A stretch of 12,376 bases of DNA from the NCBI GenBank assembly GCA_009733575.1, contig ML770257.1, positions 1 to 12,376 on the forward strand. The letters run 5' to 3'. Below are positions 1 through 7,183 of the stretch, piece by piece (position 1 is the first letter of the stretch; each line of letters opens with the position of its first letter). Below the pieces are notes generated by a model. The model did not search any database. It was not told where the DNA came from and saw nothing but the letters and a program-made list of their open reading frames with translations. The position numbers and the translations under genes are program-made. This DNA is from Gymnopus androsaceus JB14 (taxonomy: Eukaryota > Basidiomycota > Agaricomycetes > Agaricales > Omphalotaceae).

Positions 1-6
1 GGTTGA

Positions 7-251
7 ATGTCAGGTCCCTTCACACGAGAAGAGATTGAACAAATCGTCAGAGGGAACTTCATATGTTCTCCTTTCATAGCCGCCGAATCTACGCAAGGCC
101 CGGGAAACCTCCAAAATCCAGGGTTTGCCGGCATCTTTCGAAGGGAGGTAAAGACAACGCTGACGATTGGATCCCATCGGTCAATTCGTTCGTTGAAAAG
201 GGAAAATTTCCTACAATATTTGACTCAGCGCCAATGGTGGCTGAATGGGTG
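7..251 (+). pseudogene. Reverse transcriptase N-terminal fragment of the YR retrotransposon
   Basis: Two overlapping frames share one RT fragment. The frame from position 7 gives GPFTREEIEQIVRG followed by SPFIAAEST. After a frameshift around 95-105 the frame from 63 continues with RPGKPPKSRVCRHLSKGGKD, then SVNSFVEKGKFPTIFD and VAEWV. The VCRHLSK and SVNSF..K..FPT.FD pattern is what I recall from fungal DIRS/Ngaro RTs just upstream of catalytic motif A. The fragment ends at TGG-GTGAGT (248-253), which resembles a splice donor, and the minisatellite follows. Upstream RT and any gag-like ORF are off the window. Confidence 0.75.
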
Positions 252-288
252 AGTTCATAATTATTATCTATTCTCATTATCATATCCA

Positions 289-716
289 AATGGACCTATA
301 TGCCTCGACCGAATGGACCTATATGCTTGTCCAAATGGACTCTCTTGTCCGAATGGACCTACATCATTGTCCGAATGGACTATCTCGTCCAAATGGACTA
401 TCTTGTCCGAATGGACTATCTCGTCCAAATCTCGTCCAAATGGACTATCTCGTTCGAATGGACTATCTCGTCCGAATGGACTATCTCATCTGAATGGACT
501 ATCTCGTCCAAATCAACTATCCTGTCCATGGACTATCTTGTCCGAATGGACTATCTCATCTGAATGGACTACCCCGTCCAAATCAACTATCCTGTCCGAA
601 TGGACTATCTTTTCTGAACGGATTATCTTGTCCGAATGGACTATCTCATCCGAATGGACTTATACATCTGTTCAAATGGACTTTTGTATCTTATTATTTG
701 TCCGACTGGACTATAT
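289..716 (+). repeat. 18-bp minisatellite, variants of TGGACTATCTCGTCCGAA
   Basis: About twenty head-to-tail copies of an 18-bp unit, TGGACTATCTCGTCCGAA or with CAAA/CATC variants, fill this interval. Edge copies are more diverged (TGGACCTATATGC... at 290-360; TGGACTTATACATC... at 655-680). Two copies are shortened near 425-440 and 520-540. Because 18 is divisible by three, all three plus frames stay open and read as repeated MDYLVR, NGLSRP or EWTISS. This is an arithmetic consequence of the unit, not evidence of a protein. The array lies between two RT fragments, after a possible splice donor at 251, so it may have expanded inside an RT intron or in the decayed copy. Confidence 0.9.
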
Positions 717-769
717 ACATATACAATTTACTTTTATGACAACTAACAAAACACCAAGATTACAAACAC

Positions 770-1258
770 GCCTCGCAGTGCACAGTTCCTCTACTCCCAT
801 CCCACAAACCCTGCCTTATCTCCCGAGACCCAAATGGCGAATTCTGGGTAGATCATGCCTTCTGCTTTGGCACATCCCTGGCAAGCAACAATTCCGGGAT
901 GATATCAGCCGCAATACGCAATATATGGAGAGCATACGGTGTCCATCCAGTCGCGAAAATAGAAGATGATCTAGCAGTCTTCCGAACCTCGAAAATTTAC
1001 CGGTCTTTCATAGGATATTCTATGCCAACGTGTCAGCCTTCCCGATGAAAAATGAATCAAATATCTTCATCGTATCACTCTCTTTCTCAACAAACACGCA
1101 CCACCTCGATCCAACCCAACTAGCCCAACGAACCGAAAAGCACCTCTTACCAAAGTCAAATTTCTACACGGAATGGTATGCTACATCACCTTCATCTATA
1201 CGGAAGGTCGTTACCCATATCCAACTTCATGGCCTTATACCATGGCAGGGAAATTAAT
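770..1258 (+). pseudogene. Reverse transcriptase catalytic-core fragment (IEDD box) of the YR retrotransposon
   Basis: In the frame that includes 827-829 the sequence reads LLPSHKP, then RDPNGEFWVDHAFCFGTS and SGMISAAIRNIWRAYG, then VAKIEDDLAVFRTSKIYRSF. The two Asp codons at 965-970 match the RT (Y/I)xDD catalytic box, and the GTSLAS...GMIS stretch precedes it as in this RT family. The expected motif A segment (an Asp in a D-I-x-K-F-H-like context) is missing just before LLPSHKP, where the minisatellite ends, so one catalytic Asp appears lost. Downstream frames carry VSAFP, then TFIYTEGR near 1190-1210, the RT-to-RNase H connection, with frameshifts between. Non-functional. Confidence 0.8.
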
Positions 1259-1760
1259 TCAGGCAAATATCTGGTCAGCAGTTGAGGACCCAAATCGCTT
1301 CCGACAGCTCAAACCCCGGGGAAAGCTGGAGGACTATGGCATATACACAGACGCATTGACAAGCTGGGGACTAGGAATGCGAGAGAAATTCGCCGCATTC
1401 CAACTGAAGAAGGCAGAGATATCTGCTGGCGAGACAATAGCTGTCGTGTATTATCTTGATGTAATGGGATTCCATGATATATGTCTTCACGAAATCCGAT
1501 AATAAAGGTACTCTTGGCGCAACCTGTAAAGCCCGAAGCTCCAACCATTGGATCAACCTCTCAGTCAGATGTACATACACTGTACTAGCATCCCTCGCAA
1601 TCGAACCATCTGTTACATCGAATCCGCAAAGAATCCGGCCGACCCCATCTCGCGTAGGGAATTAGGTTATCCGGAGGACAAATTACCTATCGCTATTGAG
1701 CTCCCAGAAGCTTACTGAAATCATCCAGTACGCACTCTATAACGCTGGACAGTTCGATTC
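1259..1760 (+). pseudogene. RNase H domain fragment of the YR retrotransposon
   Basis: This region reads EDPNRFRQLKPRGKLEDYG followed by IYTDALTSWGLG, then AGETIAVVYYLDVMGFHDI. A frame change leads to KSDNKGTLGA, SSNHWINLSVR and YTVLASLAIEPSVT, and a further change to SAKNPADPISR, LGYPEDKLPIAIELPEAY and a TGA. Asp (1350-1352), Glu (1431-1433), Asp (1498-1500) and Asp (1641-1643) fit the four acidic positions of an RNase H active site, all recognisable although spread over three frames. In a working element the domain would degrade the RNA strand of the RNA-DNA hybrid. Position between RT and recombinase supports the assignment. Confidence 0.75.
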
Positions 1761-1789
1761 CAGATCCAAACCCACCTAATCATATTCCT

Positions 1790-2206
1790 TCCCAAACCGC
1801 AACCCCAAAGGTCATAGAGTTGGGGGAAGATCTCTTCATTGGTTCCCATCTTGGTAATTTCTCTGATGCTAACATCATGGGTTGGCTCTCAGAGCTTCGA
1901 GCCTGGCACGATCTCCATGGCGCACCTTGGCCGTCTGACTCTTGGAAAATCCGTTTTCCCTGGATAAGCTCTTGTATAGCAGGAGCCAAACGCAAACGAC
2001 CAATGAGGAATCTGAATGTACAAGGCCACAGTTTCCGAATTGGCGGAGCCGTGGAATTACTCATCGCGAAAACCCTCCCAGAGGTCGTTGCAGGCTTGCA
2101 GCTATGGGAGGTTGGACCGCGTTCCTTATATATTGGCGCCGGTTTGAAGAAATCCTTCCCGTGCATATCTTGAAGGCTTATAACCCGACCAAATCTCGAG
2201 ATTGAA
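1790..2206 (+). pseudogene. Tyrosine recombinase relic with internal deletion
   Basis: The frame from 1820 reads NIMGWLSELRAWHDLHGAPW, typical of the N-terminal core-binding part of YR-retrotransposon recombinases. Soon after KRKRPMRN it jumps to QGHSFRIGGAVELL, the C-terminal HxxR box (His at 2027-2029, Arg at 2036-2038). A shift between 2085 and 2130 moves to the frame reading GGWTAFLIYWRRFEEILPVHI, with the likely nucleophile Tyr at 2131-2133, and a stop near 2203. The stretch that should carry the first catalytic Arg and most of the catalytic fold is absent, so roughly 150-200 residues appear deleted. A full enzyme would integrate circular cDNA by strand exchange; this copy cannot. Confidence 0.8.
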
Positions 2207-2686
2207 GTCTACTTTGGATGATTATTGAAAAGTTAATAAGGTGACTCATGTATTCACAGTATCAATATTACCGACTTCAAGCAGTGTACAATAATACATA
2301 CATTTTATTGAATGATAAGCCATCACTCTGTTTGGGTTTCCGCTGGGACGTGGGTTCGGAGCTCTGGCTCTGTTTGGGACGGCACGTCCACGGGCGGGTA
2401 CGCGGGGCCAAGCCCCTGCCAAACCTCGTCAACTAGGATACCATATTGAATACTATTATACTTATACTCTAGCCCACTTATCTTATCCCCAATGCTTGAG
2501 TAGGAGATTCCAGGGGCCTGCAAGCAGCGGAAACAGTTAACCAAACAGGAACAAGCATCGTTGCAACGAGCAGGTGATGCGGCGCTTAATGACACACTTT
2601 TTATATAGCCGAATTGCTTGGCATATCCGATCGTGATCTGCTGGACCCGCGAGAGTAAGCGCCAAGACAACTCTTCTCCCTCTCCC
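2207..2686. other. Intergenic stretch, no supported gene
   Basis: About 480 bp between the recombinase relic and the deaminase-like pseudogene. It is AT-rich at 2205-2330 and GC-rich at 2335-2430. A minus-strand open frame (2323-2688) ends in a Pro/Glu/Thr-rich tail, but I see no recognisable motif and a second minus frame is open in the same place. I found no tRNA, tandem repeat or clear TATA element. The right part may hold the decayed promoter of the next pseudogene. Confidence 0.5.
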
Positions 2687-3690
2687 ATGGCAGACCCTCA
2701 GCAATCGCTTGCACCTCTCACCGACAGTCTCAGGTCGGATGTTCTTCTTCTTTCTTCCTACCTTGACGGCAAGCAGAGCTTCCCTTCTGAAGCTCACTCA
2801 AAGGATGCCACCTTGTCGCTTTATCTTCGCATCTCAACGCTTCTTGCTGTCGGCAATAAGTCTAACCTCCGAGCGGAGAATGTGAATGCAGTTATTGAGG
2901 AAACTACCCCATTGAAATGCTGTGCAATTCCTTGTCTGTGCTGAGAATGCTAAACAGCATAAAGACGAGCCTGCCCGAGCCATCAGACAACATATCAGAG
3001 GAAATCCTCTGCAGAGTGGAAAGGATAAGGACATGGACAGTCCTACAGAGAGTGTAGAGATAGCAGGAGAGAATAAAGAGGACTCATTCCCGGAAAAATC
3101 TGCGGATTGTCTTCTGCATGCTATGAAAACTGTCCTGGACTGGCGAGCCTCCTGCAAGGATATTTTCCACCTCGTAACACATTTTCAAAGCAGCACAGTT
3201 CAATTGAAGCTCTCCCAATTTTATTACAGTGGTGCTACATTGAAATCTACTGCCAGTGCTTTTGATGTCACTGACAAAGTGTTGTCTTTCCTTCGAGAAT
3301 GGCAGGGAACTGCAGACAACCTTAATATTGCTGATGCTAGGGATGCTAAGAATGTCATTTACCGAACCTTGAATGCGAAGGTTCATGCTGAAGCGGCGCT
3401 CATGGACTGGATTGTTACAGTAAAGGTGGGACTTCCAACCTTTCATGCCAAGTTTAGCTATTCTCAGAATCATATTCCCACTCTAGGATGTTCCTCCAAG
3501 TAAGCGTTCAAGTTGGTCTATTGGTGTTAGCAAGAAATCTTGCTGATTATGTTGGTTACTTCATCTCGCTTACAACAAGAGATGTGACACCCAGTTTGTA
3601 CTCCCAGGTACTCATGGTACCTTCTGCATCAGCAAAACCTGGGTGTTCGCCATAGCACTCTGTACAGCAATTGATCGGGAATTGATATAG
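2687..3690 (+). pseudogene. Decayed deaminase-like gene (OTT_1508-like type)
   Basis: The frame from ATG 2687 gives an N-terminal region with LRSDVLLLSSYLDGKQ and LYLRISTLLAVG, with no recognised fold. Around 2915-2925 the frame must change by one base to continue as LVCAENAKQHKDEPARAIRQ and on to NAKVHAEAALMDWIV. Removing a probable intron (donor at 3420 or 3426, acceptor at 3486; both keep frame) joins this to DVPPSKRSSW and SIGVSKKSC. The next codon is TGA (3544-3546), followed by Leu-Cys, so a zinc-binding C-x-x-C is broken where a Trp probably stood. Another frame then gives PGTHGTF (3604-3624). His-Ala-Glu followed by IGVSKKxC..C is the zinc-site signature of the cytidine-deaminase fold, and the arrangement recalls OTT_1508-like deaminases of fungi. 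Substrate unknown. With one frameshift, one stop and a later frame change it is almost surely inactive. Confidence 0.65.
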
Positions 3691-3739
3691 ATCAGCTCTG
3701 TACAGGACTTTGATGTTGTACTCGTATGCACCGAAAAAT

Positions 3740-4300
3740 CATGACCCCCCCCCCACCCCTTATTTGGGAATTTTCTTATTCACAATGTTTACATTTGTGC
3801 TATTAGTATTATGAACAATTAATGTATGCCTCTTACACGGGAAAATCTTACAACCAACTGTATGACTAAAATTGCTGACTAAATGCTGTGCTAGCTTCAG
3901 GGCGTCCCAGGGCATCTCGGGGATTCCCACGGGTAGCCCAGGAAGCCTAGGAATTTGCCCATTTCCCAGGGCACCCGAGCAACCAGGGCAGCCTAGGATT
4001 ATAGCTAAATCCTGAGGACCTTTGGGCTTGCTTGAGGCTAATTCCTGAGTAACTTCAGAGATACTCAAGGATCCCTAGAATTTGGCCAAAACCCTGGGCT
4101 GTGAGACCTGGTGCACAAAACGGATCTTGAACCAACGTATCCCGAATGTCTCGCACCTAGATGTAGGTGGAGACCAAATGTGACCACCCAGGTAACCGTG
4201 CCGTAAGGTGGGTCTGGACAGTAGTATGAGTGTTGTACGGAATAGTACAAGCCTCAGAGGTGCAAGGAACAGTGTACGGGCCACCCGCTGACGTAATCAG
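3740..4300. other. Non-coding GC-rich repeat flank with near-palindromic motif
   Basis: No gene is supported. A homopolymeric C run lies at about 3744-3760. From 3895 to 4100 there is a series of short CCCAGG/CCTAGG-rich segments. A near-palindrome resembling GGAATTTGGCCAATTCCCAGG occurs at about 3949-3970 and again at 4077-4097, and similar sequence appears at 5568-5591 on the other side of the array region. Open minus frames (3760-4068, 4065-4284) have no recognisable protein features. The segment looks like the outer part of an old transposable element whose type I cannot name. Confidence 0.45.
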
Positions 4301-4304
4301 GAGG

Positions 4305-4640
4305 AAGCGGGTGGTATTGTGGTCTGACGACCAGAAATGAGTGGGAGCAGATGGAATATGGGTGAAGGGGTGGTCCAAAAGGTGTAATAAGTCCAAATAT
4401 GGATAATGCGGATGGAATACAGCAAATGCAGACGGAAATAGCGTGAGAGCGGGTGGAATAGGGTGAAAGCGGGCGGAAATAGCGTGGGAGTGGATGGAAT
4501 AGTGCAAAAGCGGACGGAAATAGCGTGGGAGTGGATGGAATAGGGTGAAAGCGAATGGGAATAGTGTGAGAGCGGATGGATTAGCGTGGGAGCGGGTGGA
4601 AATAGCGTGGGAGCGGGCGGAATTGAGTGAAAGCGGACGG
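4305..4640. repeat. Degenerate ~20-bp tandem array, GAGCGGGTGGAATAGCGTGG-like
   Basis: Between about 4420 and 4640 roughly a dozen copies of a degenerate 20-21 bp unit run head to tail. The first half is AGCGG(G/A)(T/C)GGAA(T)A and the second half alternates between GGGTGAA, GCGTGGG and GTGCAAA. Looser copies extend left to about 4305. Both minus frames over it stay open and read as Pro/Ser/Thr/His-rich repeats, again a by-product of the repetition. It may be the enhancer-like or subterminal repeat block of the surrounding old element. Confidence 0.75.
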
Positions 4641-4667
4641 TCCCAGAGGTTCTAGAGGTAGCACAAC

Positions 4668-4675
4668 CCAAATAG
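4668..4675. repeat. Left target-site duplication, CCAAATAG
   Basis: Octamer immediately before the CAGTGTTG end, identical to 4992-4999. Removing one copy plus the element restores a continuous flank running from the GTAGCACAA side into GAAGCTCCCGGGG. Confidence 0.85.
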
Positions 4676-4991
4676 CAGTGTTGGCAAAGTCAGGGTCAGA
4701 GGTCTGACCTCCAGCCTGACCGGCCGGGTCTGACCCAAAGACTGACTTTTGGGTCTGACCCGATCAAGTCAGGACGGTGCGGGGGACCGAGGGACAAGCG
4801 TTTAGCGCTTCATAGCTCATAAGCACTTAACGAATCATGGGAAATTTCGCTTGAACAGCCACTGACTTGCCGAAATTTCCATGACTGGGCCCAGACTGGG
4901 CCAAAGGTCAGACTTTCTGACCCCGACCCGGCAGCGAATTTGATCAGACTCGCAGTCTGACCCAGGTCTGACGGGGTCAGTGACAACACTG
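4676..4991. mobile_element. Non-autonomous hAT-like element (MITE), 316 bp
   Basis: The element begins CAGTGTTGGCAAAG and its other end, read on the opposite strand, begins CAGTGTTGTCACTG. This gives an 8-bp perfect terminal inverted repeat with partial matching beyond. It is flanked on both sides by the identical octamer CCAAATAG (4668-4675 and 4992-4999), a perfect 8-bp target-site duplication, which together with CAGTG-type ends is the hAT superfamily signature. Both subterminal zones are dense in the palindromic core GGTCTGACC or GGGTCTGACCC (4701-4709, 4726-4736, 4751-4761, and variants at 4905-4975), a plausible set of transposase-binding sites. There is no coding capacity, so movement would need a transposase encoded elsewhere. 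The intact duplication suggests a fairly recent insertion into the older GC-rich element. Confidence 0.85.
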
Positions 4992-4999
4992 CCAAATAG
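4992..4999. repeat. Right target-site duplication, CCAAATAG
   Basis: Octamer immediately after the CAACACTG end, identical to 4668-4675 with no mismatch. Confidence 0.85.
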
Positions 5000-5290
5000 G
5001 AAGCTCCCGGGGAGCTTTGGTTGTAAAGTTGTAAACAGAGATAGAAGACAGTGAGCTCTGGACGTAGATTTGGTATCTACGGACAGAGCCTCGCAGTTAA
5101 TGCAGATGACAGTGGGCCTTTGAACGGAGCTCGGAAGGCACAGCTGGTTAGAACAGATAGAAATAGAGAGACAGAGACAGAGCGAAATGGGATCGATTCG
5201 GTAACAATGGTAATAACAGACTGGGGTGCATGGACTCGGGGTGTCTACTTATATACTGTAGGGTGGCTGTGTAAGTCGTCGGGAGGGCCT
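5000..5290 (-). promoter_or_regulatory. Possible LTR-like promoter segment on the minus strand
   Basis: Read on the minus strand this holds a TATA-like element (CAGTATATAAGTAGACACC, about 5240-5258). About 60-100 bases further on comes a CT-rich leader (CTCTGTCTCTGTCTCTC, about 5165-5182), and then a strong short hairpin AAGCTCCCGGGGAGCTT (5001-5017). Promoter, pyrimidine-rich leader and hairpin in this order resemble the U3-R part of a retrotransposon LTR. No TG/CA ends, primer-binding site or duplication was identified, so this is only a suggestion. The hAT-like insertion lies immediately beyond the hairpin. Confidence 0.25.
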
Positions 5291-5500
5291 GATGGATGGT
5301 TATCAAGTGCGGGAGGCACCCGGGAGGCAGGATAAGTGGTAATCACATGTAGAAAGTGCCCGGCAGGCAGGATAAATGGTAAATAAGCATGGAAAGCGCC
5401 CGCAATGTAGGTAATGAGTGCGGGAAGTATCCGCGGACGGTCAGGAAGCGTGGGAAGTATCCGCGGACGGCCAGGAAGCGTGGGAAACATCAGCGGGTGG
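5290..5500. repeat. GC-rich direct repeats including a tandem 30-bp unit
   Basis: A 30-bp unit containing GGAAGTATCCGCGGACGG is repeated at 5421-5450 and 5451-5480, with a partial third copy from 5481. The two full copies differ at few positions. Just left, a looser ~40-bp unit with GGCAGGATAAGTGGTAA and GGCAGGATAAATGGTAA occurs at about 5328 and 5367. The base style (GCGTGGGA, GCGGGTGGA) resembles the array at 4305-4640, so both probably belong to the same old element interrupted by the hAT-like insertion. Confidence 0.75.
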
Positions 5501-5639
5501 ATAGCGGATGAGAAATGAGCCAAGGCCTGACATGGGCTACCTGGGGTGCTTGGGTTGCCTAGTGTTGCCTGGGAATTGGCCAAATTCCTGGGCATCCCTG
5601 AGAGTGACCAGGCACACCTGGACTTGCCTGGGCTTTAGG

Positions 5640-6240
5640 TAGTTTTCCAGATGAGCTTGATGAATATTAGCATAGGCAGTAGTACACTTGCTTCATGTCA
5701 TGTATGTTCAACTTGGACATTTAATCCGAATGCTATTCTTTATATAATGCTACCAATAACATATACATAAGACCTGTGGAGAGCATAACACCTGAACCGA
5801 CTGCCTGCAACCTATATACTGCTAAGGGGAGCCCAGGCGAAGATAACCTTGACCGGGCAGCATCAATCTGCCAGGCACCAAAGGAAATCGTTTGTAGACA
5901 AGCCGTTGATGGGTACATCAATTGTTTATATAACTACGATCAATTGTTCATAACAGGTGGACAACCCGCAATTTATCGAGTTATTTACCCGGAGTTAGAA
6001 AGTTCGGAAAAATCTATTGGGAAACCCCCTTTCTAAGAGAAACCCCCCCTTGGAGAAACCCTGACTATTGAGGAACCCGAGTGCTGGCTCGGCTTAGTAA
6101 CACCATCACCGGCTGGTGTGATCTCCAACTTCAATGACATCGCGCAGACCTTCAAACTTTGAATGGCGGGCCCTTAGGTGGTCTTTTTATCTTTGAGCTA
6201 ATATCAATTTCTGTTGTCACTCCTCAAAGCTTTATAGACA
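5640..6240. other. Stretch without a supported gene
   Basis: A plus-strand open frame (5776-6036) encodes 86 residues with no motif I recognise. A minus-strand frame overlaps its start. At 6018-6080 there are repeated (G)GAGAAACCC-type words (for example GGAGAAACCCTGAC followed by GAGGAACCCGAG). No RNA gene or terminal repeat was found. Confidence 0.4.
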
Positions 6241-6242
6241 AA

Positions 6243-6455
6243 TCAAGGCAGCGGACCGGTAAAATTGAATCCAAAGGTGCGTTTCGGTGTTCTTCTACTT
6301 AATGTTATCCTAATGAAAGTAAACGAGCTTTCTGGAATCTTGACACCTTGTGCTCTTTCTGTGCCACATCTTCCTGCACCACATCTTTCACATATGCATA
6401 GGCTGCCAAGCTCCTCTATGGCCAGATGTTTGTCAGTTCGCTCAGATTCCGAATT
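6243..6455 (-). pseudogene. Weak candidate: Cys-rich N-terminal fragment of a transposon protein, minus strand
   Basis: On the minus strand an ATG near 6467 starts MPNNPNSESERTDKH and continues to LGSLCICERCGAGRCG, a C-x-C-x-x-C-G-x-G-x-C-G cluster. Short N-terminal Cys clusters of this style are common at the start of fungal transposase proteins, and a possible intron (GTAAAT to CCTAG, upstream of the ATG) could join it to more leader sequence. The frame runs without a stop to about 6243, but no other domain is visible, and an overlapping plus-strand frame (6265-6708) is longer. Treat it as a remnant at best. Confidence 0.2.
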
Positions 6456-6839
6456 CGGGTTATTGGGCATGTTGTCTGCATCACCTCTAGGAAGTAAACA
6501 CGGCAAGAAATTTTGCGACGCGTTCAATAGGCTTTATAACTACATAAAATGCAGATACATTATCATTTACCATGAAGCAGAGGACAACGAGCATGCGTGT
6601 TCTGACGCGCATTTTTGTCCGCTCCCTCAGGTTTCGCATGCCCGAATCGCCCTTTTCTTGCATCTCCACCCTCTGACGGACCTTTGTGCGCAACTGCGAG
6701 TTGTTTAGTGCTGGACCAATCCAGCTTTGATTGTGCAGTTGTGAGTCTGAAAGCTTGGAATTTATTGAAATAGCGGTTTTTGTATGAATAATTCTTTCCT
6801 GTACGCTTGGGCGCTTCCTAGTGGGCGCCTGTTTCGGCC

Positions 6840-6935
6840 GGTCGTCAGAGAAACCCTCAAGTCACTTTTTCGAGAGGGTTTCCCGAGGAACCCGTGGTTT
6901 CTCGGAGAAAGCGGGTTGCTGAATAGATTTTTCCA
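6840..6935. repeat. GAGAAACCC / GGGTTTC repeats, direct and inverted
   Basis: This segment carries CAGAGAAACCCTCAAG, then the inverted word GAGAGGGTTTCCCGAGG, then AACCCGTGGTTTCTCGG. The same word family occurs at 6018-6080 (GGGAAACCC, GAGAAACCC, GAGGAACCCGAG). The two clusters bracket about 800 bp and may be the subterminal zones of one small transposable element; no matching ends or duplication were found. Confidence 0.4.
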
Positions 6936-7132
6936 GAAAGTTCAATGCCAGCCATCGGTGAACATCAATGATTCGCCAGCGATCAGTGGCCGTCAGCGCT
7001 TTTCTTTGGCCCATATCCCACGTCTGTGGATGCCTAAGTACCTTAGGACTTGATTGATGACGTGTATCCGCTGACAGCGCTTGGCATCACCGTTTTCCTC
7101 CGAGATAAGTTCAGATAAGCTAAAATCGGAAT

Positions 7133-7147
7133 GATGCCGTCGGCATC
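7133..7147. promoter_or_regulatory. 15-bp perfect palindrome upstream of the large gene
   Basis: GATGCCGTCGGCATC has seven-base arms around a central T. It lies 36 bp before the first ATG and 84 bp before the second. It could be a protein-binding site controlling the large gene or part of a transposon terminus. No TATA box is evident in the 120 bp upstream. Confidence 0.3.
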
Positions 7148-7183
7148 GAATTAGATTAGATAGTTTACGCGTGCCGTGTCGAA

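Larger units (their letters stand above)
1..2206 (+). mobile_element. Relic DIRS/Ngaro-like tyrosine-recombinase retrotransposon (5' truncated by window)
   Basis: Reading the plus strand across frames gives, in order, reverse transcriptase, RNase H and tyrosine recombinase fragments. That is the RT-RH-YR order of DIRS/Ngaro-type retrotransposons, which integrate with a tyrosine recombinase instead of a DDE integrase. The best landmarks are an RT catalytic IEDD box at 962-970, RNase H acidic motifs at 1350, 1431, 1498 and 1641, and the recombinase HSFR and YWRR motifs at 2027 and 2131. Frame changes occur near 100, within 1000-1250, near 1480-1500, 1600-1650 and 2085-2130, and there are in-frame stops (for example TGA after the PEAY residues near 1716). 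No autonomous function is possible. The element start lies left of the window, and no terminal repeats were recognised at the right end. Confidence 0.85.

Noticed and set aside
289..716. CRISPR-like array
   Set aside because: There are no unique spacers between repeats. The units are directly tandem, and the window is fungal.
245..740. Long plus-strand reading frames with repeated MDYLVR / NGLSRP / EWTISS
   Set aside because: An 18-bp repeat without a stop in its unit leaves all three frames open; no start context or domain supports a protein.
1..2206. Gypsy or Copia LTR retrotransposon
   Set aside because: No DDE integrase or protease is seen. The downstream HSFRIGG and YWRR motifs identify a tyrosine recombinase.
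2323..2688. Minus-strand 121-codon frame as a gene
   Set aside because: It has no recognisable domain, another minus frame overlaps it, and it sits between relics.
4157..4671. Minus-strand Pro/Ser/His-rich open frames
   Set aside because: Two frames are open over the same tandem array, as expected from the repeat alone.
5776..6036. Plus-strand 86-residue open frame
   Set aside because: No motif, start context or homology can be recognised; it is compatible with chance.
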